The notes: generated by a model from the sequence alone, not told the origin. Shown: positions 15,130-26,083, counted from the first letter of the stretch. The stretch is DNA of 40,807 nucleotides from Bradyrhizobium diazoefficiens (GCF_018131015.1 NZ_JAFCJJ010000036.1:27501-68307), one strand, 5' to 3'. Made by a program: numbers and translations.

Positions 15130-16359
15130 TCAGCCGTTCACGTCGCTGCTGATCACGTCGCCGAACCGCTCCCAGGTATCGCCCTTGAGCCGCATCAGCT
15201 GCAGCTGCGAGATCGGAGCAAAATCCGTCTCGCTGGTATTGATCTTCACCCCGGGCAGCAGGCCGGCGACCAAATAGTCATGCATGCCCGCCGCCTGCTT
15301 CATGATGTTCGCGCGCGTCAGGTCGTCGCCGCACTGCTTGAGCACATGAACCATGTTCTGTGCCACCGCATAGCCGTAGATCACGAAGGCATCGGCGCGA
15401 TTGGCCTCGGGATAGTATTTGTCGAGGAACGCGTTCCATGCCTTGATCTCCGCATCGTCCTTCCATTGCGGATCCGTCGGGTCCTTCAGGTAGGCCGACG
15501 AGATGATGCCTTGCGAGTTGTCGAAGCCCGCCGGCTTGATGGTGGCGCTGATCGACGAGCTGACGCTGTTGAGGAAGTGGGCCGGCTTCCACTGGATCTC
15601 GGCGCTCGTCTTGATCGCCTGCGCCGCGAACTTCGGAATCGAGATATCGACGAACACGTCGGCGCCGGCCGCCTTGAGGTTGACGATGTGCGATTCGACC
15701 GTCGGCTCCGTCGTCTCGTAGCTCTCTTCCCGCACGATCATGGAGGCTGCCTTGGAGCCCAACCCGTCCCTCAGGCCCTTGAGATAGTCCTTGCCGTAAT
15801 CATCGTTCTGGTAGAGCACGCCGATCCTGGCATTCGGGTAATTCTTCAGGATGTACTTCGCGTAGATCTGCGTTTCGCTCTGGTAGTTGGGCTGCCAGCC
15901 CATGGTCCAGGGGAAATCCTTCGGATCGTTCCACTTGGTGGCGCCGGTGGCGACGAAGAGCTGAGGCACCCTCTTCGCGTTCATGTACCTGTGAATCGCC
16001 GAATTCGGCGGCGTACCGAGCGAGTTGAAGATCAGCAAGACCTCGTCGCTCTCGACCAGCTTGCGCGCCTGCTCCACCGTCTTCGGCGGCGAGTAGCCGT
16101 CGTCATAGGTGATGAAGTCGATCTTGCGCCCGTTGATGCCGCCTTCGGCATTGATCTTCTTGAAGTAGGCAGCTTCCGTCTTGCCGATCACGCTGTAGGA
16201 GGACGCGGGACCGCTATAGGGCATGATGTTGCCGATCTTGATTTCGGTATCGGTCGCGCCGATATCGTATTTCTTCTGGGCGAGTGCCGCCGTAGACAGC
16301 GAAACCGCCAGCACGAGGGCAGCCGAAAGGGCTCCCCTCCGCATGTGGATGGAATCCAT
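15130..16359 (-). CDS. Liv-type ABC transporter solute-binding protein 3
   Basis: A 409-residue periplasmic receptor. The signal peptide ends near STAALA-QKKY, followed by TDTEIKIGNIMPYSGPASSYS and YDDGYSPPKTVEQARKLVE. The ATG at 16359 has AAGGAGA upstream and gives a normal signal peptide; the longer open frame is not favoured. Differences from copies 1 and 2 cluster in likely ligand-facing segments: PASSYSVIG instead of PASAYG, IHRYMNAKRVPQ, and VFVDISIPKFAAQAIKTSAEIQWKPAHFL where the others read VFMNITTPKF. This suggests altered specificity. It has its own terminator and an upstream region homologous to that of copy 2, so it is probably transcribed alone. Confidence 0.92.
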   Translation of the reverse strand: MDSIHMRRGALSAALVLAVSLSTAALAQKKYDIGATDTEIKIGNIMPYSGPASSYSVIGKTEAAYFKKINAEGGINGRKIDFITYDDGYSPPKTVEQARKLVESDEVLLIFNSLGTPPNSAIHRYMNAKRVPQLFVATGATKWNDPKDFPWTMGWQPNYQSETQIYAKYILKNYPNARIGVLYQNDDYGKDYLKGLRDGLGSKAASMIVREESYETTEPTVESHIVNLKAAGADVFVDISIPKFAAQAIKTSAEIQWKPAHFLNSVSSSISATIKPAGFDNSQGIISSAYLKDPTDPQWKDDAEIKAWNAFLDKYYPEANRADAFVIYGYAVAQNMVHVLKQCGDDLTRANIMKQAAGMHDYLVAGLLPGVKINTSETDFAPISQLQLMRLKGDTWERFGDVISSDVNG

Positions 16360-16703
16360 CTGTTGATCTCCTTGGATCCGTTGAATGTGTCGCTGCTTGC
16401 TGATCGGGAGCTCTTTGTCGGCTCCAGGCAACATTCAATGCCCTTCCCGGATCGCTGCCAAGGAACGGGCCCGTGAGAAGGCCGCGCCGAGAATCTATCT
16501 TTAGTCGAATGGGTGCGGCCGGCGTCGAGGCGGCCGGGACGTCATTGTCGGGCGAGTGAACGCCGCGGGGTGGCTGTGGAGCTGCAGCGTGCTCTCCTCT
16601 TGCCCTGCGGCAAGTCTCTCAGCCAGCACGGAATTCCGGGCGCCACGAGACGATGACGGGGCTCGGGACGCGATCGGTGAAAGTGGCTTCGCCCTTCTCG
16701 CGT
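16360..16703. promoter_or_regulatory. Promoter region of binding-protein gene 3; no terminator seen for gene 4
   Basis: These 344 bases hold no convincing gene. Near gene 3, TTGAATG (16381-16387) and CATTCAA (16432-16438) repeat the inverted pair seen upstream of gene 2. On the minus strand ATTGAAT starts 80 bases before the ATG. A short stretch CTTTAGTCGAATGG (16500-16513) echoes CTTTAGTCGAGTGG downstream of TRAP receptor copy 2 (976-989). Unlike the other gaps, no strong GC hairpin with a T tail follows gene 4. Confidence 0.55.
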
Positions 16704-17957
16704 CTATTTTTGATTGTGAAGCGCGGAATGCGCGCTGTTGAGCTCGCTGGAAATGACGTCGCCGAACAGTTCCCAGCCCTTGCCCTTGAAACGCATCATC
16801 TGGAGCTGCTCGATCGGGGCGAAATCGTCCGGCGCCGTGTTGATCGTGATGCCCGGCAGCAGCGTGTCGGGCGCGAAGTCCTTCAGCTTCGCCGCCTGCT
16901 TCATGACGTTCTCGCGCGTGAGGTCGTCGCCGCACATCTGCAGCACCTTCACCAGGGTCTGGGCCGCCGCGTAGCCGAACACCACGCCGGCATCGAGCTT
17001 GTTGGCCTTGGGATCGTACTGCGCGAGGAAATTGTAGAACTTCTTCATGCCGTCGTCGGCGTTCCACTGCGGGTCGGAGCCGTCCTTGGTGTAGGCCGAG
17101 GACAGCACGCCCTGCGAGATCTCGAGGCCCGCGGGCTCGATCACGCCGCCGACCGAGGCCGAGACGTTGGAGATGATGTGGACCGGATGCCAGCCGATCT
17201 CGGCGGCCTTCTTGAGCGCCTGCGCGGCGAATTTCGGCGTGGTGACGCTGACGAAGACGTCGGCGCGGGCGGCCTTCAGCTTCACGACGTGCTCGTCGAT
17301 CGCCGGCTCCGAGGTGTCGTAGCTGTCCTCCAGCACGATCATCGAGGCCTTGGCCCCGAGGCCGTCCTTCAGCCCCTTCAGATAGTCCTTGCCGAAATCG
17401 TCGTTCTGGTAGAGCACGCCGATCTTCGCGTCCGGCTGCTCCTTCATGATGTATTTGGCGTAGATGCGCGCCTCGCTGGCGTAGCTCGGCTGCCAGCCCA
17501 TGGTCCAGGGATACTGCTTTGGATCGTTCCATTTGGAGGCGCCGCTCGCCACGAACAATTGCGGCACCTTCTTCTCGTTCATGTATTTGCGGATGGCGCT
17601 GTTGGTCGAGGTGCCGAGCGAGCCGAAGATCAGCAGCACCTCGTCGCTCTCGACCAGCTTGCGCGCCTGCTCCACCGTCTTGGCCGGCGAATAGCCGTCG
17701 TCATAGGAGATGAACTTGATCTTTCGGCCGTTGATGCCGCCCTCGGCGTTGACCTTGTTGAAATAGGCCTCCTCGGTCCTGCCGATCGCGCCATAGGCGG
17801 AGGCCGGGCCGCTGTAGGGCATGATGTTGCCGATTCTGATCTCGGTGTCGGAGGCGCCGCTGTCGTATGTCTTCTGCGCCAGCGCCGCGCCGCTCATTGC
17901 AGTGCACAAAGCGAGCGCGGCGGACATGGCCGCAAGGCGAAATCGAACGGCCGTCAT
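16704..17957 (-). CDS. Liv-type ABC transporter solute-binding protein 4 (divergent, C-terminally extended)
   Basis: A 417-residue periplasmic receptor, eight residues longer than its four paralogues. The signal peptide ends near GAALA-QKTY, followed by SDTEIRIGNIMPYSGPASAYG. It departs from the others in pocket segments: LGTSTNSAIRKYM (others LGTPPN or LGTPSN), FVASGASKWNDPKQYPWTMGWQPSYASEARIYAKY, and VFVSVTTPKFAAQALKKAAEIGWHPVHIISN. The tail reads ISSELNSAHSALHNQK where the others stop after about ISxDVGG. This, and the lack of a downstream terminator, suggest that the 3' end was rearranged. I chose the ATG at 17957, with GGTGGA upstream, because it opens directly into the signal peptide; another start lies at 17993. 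Confidence 0.9.
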   Translation of the reverse strand: MTAVRFRLAAMSAALALCTAMSGAALAQKTYDSGASDTEIRIGNIMPYSGPASAYGAIGRTEEAYFNKVNAEGGINGRKIKFISYDDGYSPAKTVEQARKLVESDEVLLIFGSLGTSTNSAIRKYMNEKKVPQLFVASGASKWNDPKQYPWTMGWQPSYASEARIYAKYIMKEQPDAKIGVLYQNDDFGKDYLKGLKDGLGAKASMIVLEDSYDTSEPAIDEHVVKLKAARADVFVSVTTPKFAAQALKKAAEIGWHPVHIISNVSASVGGVIEPAGLEISQGVLSSAYTKDGSDPQWNADDGMKKFYNFLAQYDPKANKLDAGVVFGYAAAQTLVKVLQMCGDDLTRENVMKQAAKLKDFAPDTLLPGITINTAPDDFAPIEQLQMMRFKGKGWELFGDVISSELNSAHSALHNQK

Positions 17958-18013
17958 TGCATTCCACCCGGCTGAACCCACGCCATTGAACAAGATTGGC
18001 GGGCGACGTCAAC

Positions 18014-18042
18014 AAAAAGCCCCCGCGATCGCTCGCGGGGGC
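18014..18042 (-). terminator. Intrinsic terminator of binding-protein gene 5 (end of the liv operon)
   Basis: A perfect 10-bp stem, GCCCCCGCGA (18019-18028) with TCGCGGGGGC (18033-18042), has a 4-base loop and a TTTTTGTTG tail on the minus strand. It lies 30 bases past the stop at 18072 and separates the liv operon from gene 4. Confidence 0.87.
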
Positions 18043-18071
18043 TCCTCGTCCCGGACTGTTGCGTCAGCGGA

Positions 18072-19301
18072 TCACTCCGAGGCGACGTCGCCGCTGATGA
18101 TCTCGCCGAAGAGTTCCCACTTCTCGCCCTTGAAGCGCTGCATCTGGAGCTGCGCAATCGGGGCGAAGTCGGTCGCGCTGGTGTTGATCTTGACGCCGGG
18201 CAGCAGGGTGTCCGGTGTAAAATCCTTCAAGCTGGCGGCCTGCTTCATCAGGTTGGCGCGGGTGAGGTCGTCGCCGCACATCTCCAGGACCTTGACCAGC
18301 GTCGAGGCGGCGCCATAGCCGTACACCATGCTGGTGTCGGTCTTGTCGGCGCCCGGCATGTACTTGTCGACGAACTCGTTCCAGCGCTTCATGCCGGCAT
18401 CGCTCGCCCATTGCGGGTCGGTCGAGTCCTTGGCATAGGCCGCCGACAGCACGTTCTGGCCCGCCTCGAAGCCGGCCGGCTTCATCACGCTGCCGACCGA
18501 GATCGACACGTTGGTGAGGATCTGCAGCGGCTTCCAGTTGAGCTCGGCGGTCTTCTTGATGGTCTGGGCGGCGAACTTCGGCGTCGTGTAGATCAGCAGC
18601 ACGTCGGGATTGGCGGCCTTGATCTTGACGATGTGGCCGTCGATCGACGGCTCGGAGATCTCATAGCTCTCCTCCATGATGATCATGGACGAAGCCTTGG
18701 CGCCGAGGCCGTCCTTGGTGCCCTTGAGGTAGTCTTTGCCGAAATCGTCGTTCTGGTAGAGGATCGCGATCTTGGCGTCCGGCTTTTCCTTCATCAGGTA
18801 CTTGGCGTAGATCTGCGCTTCGCTCTGGTAGGAGGGCTGCCAGCCGATGGTCCAGGGGAAGTTCTTCGGGTCGTTCCACTTGGTGGCGCCGGTGGCGACG
18901 AACAGCTGCGGGATCTTCTTGGCGTTCAGATACTTCTGGATCGCGGTGTTCGAGGGCGTGCCGAGCGGATTGAATACGGCGAGCACCTCGTCGCTCTCGA
19001 CCAGCTTGCGGACCTGCTCGACGGCCTTCGGCGGCGAATAGGCGTCGTCATAGCTGACGAAGTTGATCTTGCGGCCGTTGATGCCGCCCTTGTCGTTGAT
19101 CATCTTGAAATAGGCTTCTTCGGTCTTGCCGATGATGCCATAGGCCGAGGCCGGACCGCTGTACGGCATGATGTTGCCGATCTTGATCTCGGTATCGGAC
19201 GCGCCGGTGTCGTACTTCTTCTGGGCGAGGGCTGCAGTGGAGGCGAGGGTCGCGACCGCCGTTGCGATTGCGGCGGTTCGCAGGGTTGTTCCGAAAGGCA
19301 A
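18072..19301 (-). CDS. livK: Liv-type ABC transporter solute-binding protein 5, in the permease operon
   Basis: A 409-residue periplasmic receptor with a signal peptide ending near STAALA-QKKY. SDTEIKIGNIMPYSGPASAYG, YDDAYSPPKAVEQVRKLVE and FVATGATKWNDPKNFPWTIGW follow. The start is a TTG at 19301: no ATG lies between it and the signal peptide core, and AAGGAGA sits seven bases upstream. It is only 42 bases from the livM stop with no terminator between, so this is the binding protein made together with the permease. Unlike copies 1-3 it has LGTPSNTAI and MWNEFVDKYMPGADKTDTSM-type changes in the second lobe. The symbol marks position and family; leucine as ligand is not implied. Confidence 0.9.
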   Translation of the reverse strand: MPFGTTLRTAAIATAVATLASTAALAQKKYDTGASDTEIKIGNIMPYSGPASAYGIIGKTEEAYFKMINDKGGINGRKINFVSYDDAYSPPKAVEQVRKLVESDEVLAVFNPLGTPSNTAIQKYLNAKKIPQLFVATGATKWNDPKNFPWTIGWQPSYQSEAQIYAKYLMKEKPDAKIAILYQNDDFGKDYLKGTKDGLGAKASSMIIMEESYEISEPSIDGHIVKIKAANPDVLLIYTTPKFAAQTIKKTAELNWKPLQILTNVSISVGSVMKPAGFEAGQNVLSAAYAKDSTDPQWASDAGMKRWNEFVDKYMPGADKTDTSMVYGYGAASTLVKVLEMCGDDLTRANLMKQAASLKDFTPDTLLPGVKINTSATDFAPIAQLQMQRFKGEKWELFGEIISGDVASE

Positions 19302-19343
19302 AATTGGGTCTCCTTGGTTGACGACAGTCTTGACGAAGGTACT

Positions 19344-20363
19344 TCAGTTCTTCCTGAGCTTTCCGGCGAGCTGGTGGCCCAGGATCGCGGCCTGCCTTGC
19401 GCCGTGCGGCACGAGGTAGATGACGAGGAACAGCAGCACGCCGAACACCGCGCCGGAGAGGCCCTTGGAGATGCCCTCGGCGATGTTCGGGACGAAGATG
19501 ATGAAGGCGGCGCCGACGATCGAGCCGGGCAGCCAGCCCACGCCGCCGACGACCATGCCGAGGAACAGCGAGATCGCGAGCGTGATGGTGTAGCTGTCGG
19601 GCGCGACGAACTGCACCGCGATGGCGCCGAGCGAGCCCGCGATGCCGGTGATGGCGGCGGAGACGCCGAAGGCCAGCGTCTTGTACAGCGCGACGTCGAC
19701 GCCCATGGCGGAGGCCGCGATCTCGTTGTCGCGGATCGCCATGAAGGCGCGGCCCGAGCGGGAGCGCAGCAGGTTCACCGAGAAGATGTAGATCGCGAGC
19801 GTGACGACGAGCGTGAAGTAGTACAGCCACATGTCCTGCGACATCGGCAGGCCGAACGGCGCGTCCGGCTTGGTGACGACGAGGCCCTGCACGCCGCCGG
19901 TCCAGTGCTCCAGGAAGTTGAGCTTGAGCAGCTGCGGCATCGCGGTGGCGAGCGCGAAGGTCGCCAGCGCGAGGTAGACGCCCGACAGCCGCAGCGCCGG
20001 CTTGCCGAACAGATAGCCGAAGCCGAAGCAGATCACGCCGGCGATCGGCAGCGTCAGCGCGTAGTTGATGTTGAAGTGCTCCATCAGCACCGCGGTCGTA
20101 TAGGCGCCGACCGCGTAGAACGCGCTCTGGCCGAGCGAGAACTGGCCGCTCCCGCCGGTCAGGATGTTCAGCGCCAGCACCGCAAGCCCGTAGATCAGGA
20201 GCATCGTCATCTGAAAGATGATGAAGTTCTTGACGAAGACCGGGGCGATCAGGAGCGCGGCGAGCACCACCAGCGAGGTGCCGGTGCCCAGCGTCATGGC
20301 CCGCTTCGGAACGGCCTCGACCGCCTCGTGGCCTTCGGCGACGACTTCTTCTGCTGCGCTCAT
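19344..20363 (-). CDS. livM: Liv-type ABC transporter permease LivM
   Basis: A 339-residue inner-membrane permease. After a charged cytosolic head (AEEVVAEGHEAVEAV) it has about eight to ten hydrophobic segments. Conserved blocks include LTGGSGQFSLGQSAFYAVGAYTTA, LALATFALATAMPQL, GRAFMAIRDNEIAASAMGVDV (the loop that touches the ATPase) and ITGIAGSLGAIAVQF. With LivH it forms the channel for the substrates delivered by the binding proteins. The ATG at 20363 lies two bases after the livH stop; a TTG at 20369 overlapping that stop is an alternative. It is followed 42 bases on by binding-protein gene 5. Confidence 0.93.
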   Translation of the reverse strand: MSAAEEVVAEGHEAVEAVPKRAMTLGTGTSLVVLAALLIAPVFVKNFIIFQMTMLLIYGLAVLALNILTGGSGQFSLGQSAFYAVGAYTTAVLMEHFNINYALTLPIAGVICFGFGYLFGKPALRLSGVYLALATFALATAMPQLLKLNFLEHWTGGVQGLVVTKPDAPFGLPMSQDMWLYYFTLVVTLAIYIFSVNLLRSRSGRAFMAIRDNEIAASAMGVDVALYKTLAFGVSAAITGIAGSLGAIAVQFVAPDSYTITLAISLFLGMVVGGVGWLPGSIVGAAFIIFVPNIAEGISKGLSGAVFGVLLFLVIYLVPHGARQAAILGHQLAGKLRKN

Positions 20364-20365
20364 GA

Positions 20366-21244
20366 TCAAACTCGCTTGACGATTTGCCGGCCGAACAGGC
20401 CAGCGGGTTTGACGACCAGGACGGAGATGATCAGCGCGAGCGCGATCGGGAGTTTCAGCTCGTTGCCGACGCCGGGAATGTAGGTGCCGGCGAGGTTTTC
20501 GAACACGCCGACGAGGAAGCCGCCGACCACCGCGCCGAACGGGCTGGTCAGCCCGCCGAGCACCGCCGCGGCGAAGCCGTAGATCAGCACGCCGCCCATC
20601 ATGTTGGGCTCCAGGAACACGACCGGGGCGATCAGCATGCCGGCGATCGCGCCGATCGCGGTCGCCATGCCCCAGCCGAGCGCGATCATCCAGCTCGTGT
20701 TGATGCCGACGAGGCGCGCCGATTCAGGCAGCGAGGCGGCCGCGCGCATGGCGAGACCGATCCTGGTGTACTGGAAGAAGAAATAGAGGGCGACCAGCAG
20801 CAGCACGGTGACGCCGATCATGCCGGCCTGGTGGGTCGAGATCAGCTGGCTGCCCAGGAACGGCGAGGAGCCGAACGGGGTCGGATACTGCTTGATGGTG
20901 AAGTCCCAGATCAGGCCGGCCGAGGAGTTGACGATCGCAAACAGCGCGATGAAGCCGGCGACGTTGGTCAAGACCGGCGCCTTGGCGAGCGGCTTGAACA
21001 GGATGCGCTCGATCGCGATGCCGGCGACGAAGGAAAACGCCAGCGTGATCAGGAAGGCGGCCCAGTAGGACAGGCCCCACTGCATCAACTGCCAGGAAAT
21101 AAAGGTCGAGAACATCGCCATCTCGCCCTGCGCGAAGTTGAGATGGTCGATGGCCTGGTAGATCATGACCACGGCGAGCGCCATGCAGGCGTAGATCGCG
21201 CCAGTCGCGATCCCGGCCAGCACTTGATTGGTGAAAAGCTCCAT
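20366..21244 (-). CDS. livH: Liv-type ABC transporter permease LivH
   Basis: A 292-residue inner-membrane permease with about eight hydrophobic helices. Family blocks are GIATGAIYACMALAVVMIY, DHLNFAQGEMAMFSTF, IGLAMRAAASLPESARLVGIN (ATPase-coupling loop), GAIAGMLIAPVVFLEPNMM and FAAAVLGGLTSPFGAVVGGFLVG. It pairs with LivM. The ATG at 21244 follows the livF stop by 12 bases, so translation is probably coupled. The fixed order livG, livF, livH, livM, binding protein on one strand indicates a single transcript. Confidence 0.94.
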   Translation of the reverse strand: MELFTNQVLAGIATGAIYACMALAVVMIYQAIDHLNFAQGEMAMFSTFISWQLMQWGLSYWAAFLITLAFSFVAGIAIERILFKPLAKAPVLTNVAGFIALFAIVNSSAGLIWDFTIKQYPTPFGSSPFLGSQLISTHQAGMIGVTVLLLVALYFFFQYTRIGLAMRAAASLPESARLVGINTSWMIALGWGMATAIGAIAGMLIAPVVFLEPNMMGGVLIYGFAAAVLGGLTSPFGAVVGGFLVGVFENLAGTYIPGVGNELKLPIALALIISVLVVKPAGLFGRQIVKRV

Positions 21245-21256
21245 CGTGCCGGCTCC

Positions 21257-21966
21257 TCAGTAGCCCAGGTAGGATTTGCGGATTTCCTCGTTGGTCGCGA
21301 TGTCCTTGGCGGCGCCCGACATCACGATGCGTCCGGTCTCGATCACATAGGCCTTGTCGGCGAGCTCCAGCGCCAGCTGCGCGTTCTGCTCGACCACCAG
21401 GATCGACACCTTGTCCTCGCGGTTGATCTTGCCGAGGATGCCGAACAGGTCGCGCACCACCAGCGGTGCGAGGCCGAAGGACGGCTCGTCCAGCAGCATC
21501 AGCCGCGGCCGCAGCATCAGGGCGCGGGCGACCGCGAGCATCTGCTGCTCGCCGCCGGAGAGCGTGCCGGCTTGCTGGGTATGGCGCTGCTTCAGCACCG
21601 GGAAATGCGAATACATGCGCTCGATGTCGGAGACGATGCCGGCGCTGTCCTTGCGGGTGATGGCCCCGAGCTGGAGGTTCTCCTCCACCGTCATGGTGGT
21701 GAAGGTGCCGCGGCCCTGCGGCACATGGGCGATGCCGAAGCGCACGATGCTCTCGGTGGAGCGGTTGTTCAGCGGCTTGCCGTCGAACTCGATGCCGCCG
21801 GTCGAGCGCACCATGTTGCAGATCGCGCGCAGCGTGGTGGTCTTGCCGGCGCCGTTGGCGCCGAGCAGCGTCGTCAGCGAGCCCTCGTTGAGCGAGAAGG
21901 ACAGGCCGTGGAGCGCCTGGACCTGGCCGTAATAGGCGCGCAGGTCCTTGACGTTGAGCAGTACGG

Positions 21967-21970
<4 letters not shown>
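21257..21970 (-). CDS. livF: Liv-type ABC transporter ATPase LivF
   Basis: A 237-residue ATPase. Walker A is GANGAGKTT, the Q-loop region has HVPQGRGTF, the signature is LSGGEQQMLAVARAL, and Walker B is LMLLDEPSFGLAP, followed by the switch His region. It powers transport together with LivG. Its ATG overlaps the livG stop by four bases (ATGA), indicating coupled translation. Confidence 0.95.
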
Positions 21971-22764
<794 letters not shown>

Positions 22765-22830
22765 CTCGTCTCGCCCACGCTGTTCAGTGGGCAACGGGGC
22801 GATGCGAGCCGCTCCCTATGATGATGATGG

Positions 22831-23697
22831 CTATCTGATCCCCTCGGCCACACGTGCAACTTTTCCTCCTGATTTCAGCTTTTTGCTGACATCTTTCTTG
22901 GATTGCGGCATCAGACCCCCGAGCGCCGCTTCGATGTTCCTTACCATCGCCAAGAGACGCGGTCCAATGTCGTTGATCAGACGCTCTTCCGTGAAACGGA
23001 ATGCCGGCGCGCCGCAATTGAACGCGTAGGGCCCGGTTCCGTCGTTCAGTCTGAGCGCGACGCCTGCGGCGCCGATGTCGTCGTGCCAATCGCCGACCGA
23101 AAGCGCAAAGCCGTATTTTGCAACCGTCTCGCCGGAGCGCTCCAGGCCATCGCGCATCTTGGGCCAGCGGCTGCCGTAATGTTCGCGCAGGATGCGGGAG
23201 ACTTCGGCGCGGCCGTCGTCGTCGAGGGCCCAGAAATAGGCGCGGCCCATTGCACTGGTCGCAATCGGAACCCGGGAGCCGACGTCAAGCTGAACGCCGA
23301 CCGTCTCGCTGCCGCGGCTCTGCCCGAAATAGATCATGCTGTGACGATCGCGGCCGCCGACGGCGACCGCGCCGCCGGTTGCGCGCATCATTTCCTCGCG
23401 GAACGGCTCGGACAAATGCCGAACACCGAGATTGGCCAGCGCGGCGTAACCGAGCGCCATGGCGGCGGGAGCAAGCTGGTACTTCTCGAAGCGCGGAACC
23501 GGCGTCAGATAACCCAGCTTCGTCAACGTGTAGGTCAGCCGTGAGACGGTTGGCTTCGGCAGATTGGTGCGCGAGGCAATCTCCTGATTGCCGAGCAGCC
23601 CGTCGCTGGGTTGGAAAGCGCGCAATACATCCAGTCCGCGGGAAAGCGCGACGACGAAATTCCGATCGGTCGCGGTCTTCTTTCCTGTACGCTTCAT
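22831..23697 (-). CDS. IclR-family transcriptional regulator
   Basis: A 288-residue regulator. The N-terminal winged helix-turn-helix covers about residues 13-75 (ALSRGLDVLRAFQ, NQEIASRTNLPKPTVSRLTYTLTKLGYL). The C-terminal IclR effector domain follows (HSMIYFGQSRG, VPIATSAMGRAYFWAL, GFALSVGDWHDDIGAAGVAL). It lies head to head with the pim-type operon and directly upstream of the liv genes, so it very likely controls both in response to a dicarboxylic or fatty acid or its CoA ester. A 19-bp palindrome in the shared gap is the expected binding site. The ATG at 23697 is chosen; an open frame back to 23844 would run through that site. The Lys-rich tail (KKDVSKKLKSGGK) is unusual. Confidence 0.9.
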   Translation of the reverse strand: MKRTGKKTATDRNFVVALSRGLDVLRAFQPSDGLLGNQEIASRTNLPKPTVSRLTYTLTKLGYLTPVPRFEKYQLAPAAMALGYAALANLGVRHLSEPFREEMMRATGGAVAVGGRDRHSMIYFGQSRGSETVGVQLDVGSRVPIATSAMGRAYFWALDDDGRAEVSRILREHYGSRWPKMRDGLERSGETVAKYGFALSVGDWHDDIGAAGVALRLNDGTGPYAFNCGAPAFRFTEERLINDIGPRLLAMVRNIEAALGGLMPQSKKDVSKKLKSGGKVARVAEGIR

Positions 23698-23724
23698 CCC
23701 TGATCTGCTTCTTGCGCGGAGTCG

Positions 23725-23753
23725 TTGACAACTTGCGTGCTTCAAAATAACCC
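23725..23753 (+). promoter_or_regulatory. Predicted sigma-70 promoter of the pim-type operon
   Basis: A perfect -35 box TTGACA (23725-23730) is followed after 17 bases by TAACCC (23748-23753), a weak -10. Transcription would start near 23760, directly before the palindrome at 23765-23783. A weak -10 with a strong -35 is common in regulated promoters. The exact -10 is uncertain. Confidence 0.5.
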
Positions 23754-23764
23754 TGCCGTCAAGA

Positions 23765-23783
23765 TGCGGAATTAAATTCCGCA
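23765..23783. promoter_or_regulatory. 19-bp palindrome, probable IclR operator
   Basis: TGCGGAATTAAATTCCGCA is a perfect palindrome around a central A. It lies in the 130-base gap between the divergent iclR-type gene and the pim-type operon, just downstream of the predicted promoter. Its form (GGAATTnAATTCC) resembles IclR-family sites. Binding would block the operon's transcription. Confidence 0.72.
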
Positions 23784-23827
23784 CCGCGAAACCAAACAAG
23801 AAGTTAATCCCCACAAGGAGGGAAGCC

Positions 23828-25924
<2,097 letters not shown>

Positions 25925-25978
25925 TTGACCTGGTCGCCATGACTGCGACTTTCTCTTCCGAGGCACGCTCTCTCAGTT

Positions 25979-26083
25979 CCCTCCCCCCTTGTGGGGTAGG
26001 GTCAGGGAGGGGGGGTAGCCCCGGGCGAGAGCAGAGTTTGTGGCTACCCCTCTCCCCAACCCTCCCCCACAAGGGGGGAGGGA
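25979..26083. repeat. Dispersed palindromic repeat, family C, copy 2
   Basis: The left end is CCCTCCCCCCTTGTGGGGTA and the right end is CCTCCCCCACAAGGGGGGAG, inverted copies of each other. Inner AGGGAGGGGGGG and TACCCCTCTCCCC blocks also pair. It is the least conserved of the three family C copies (CTTGTGG for CTTGCGG). It separates pimF-like and pimA-like genes. Confidence 0.8.

Noticed and set aside
18072..19301. Receptor 5 as a pseudogene for lack of an ATG
   Set aside because: A TTG with AAGGAGA at the right distance and a full signal peptide make it an intact gene.
18411..20483. A 690-codon open frame on the plus strand
   Set aside because: It is the antisense of the receptor 5 and livM genes; its product is Arg/Asp/Glu-rich low-complexity sequence with no family motif, an effect of GC-rich codons on the other strand.
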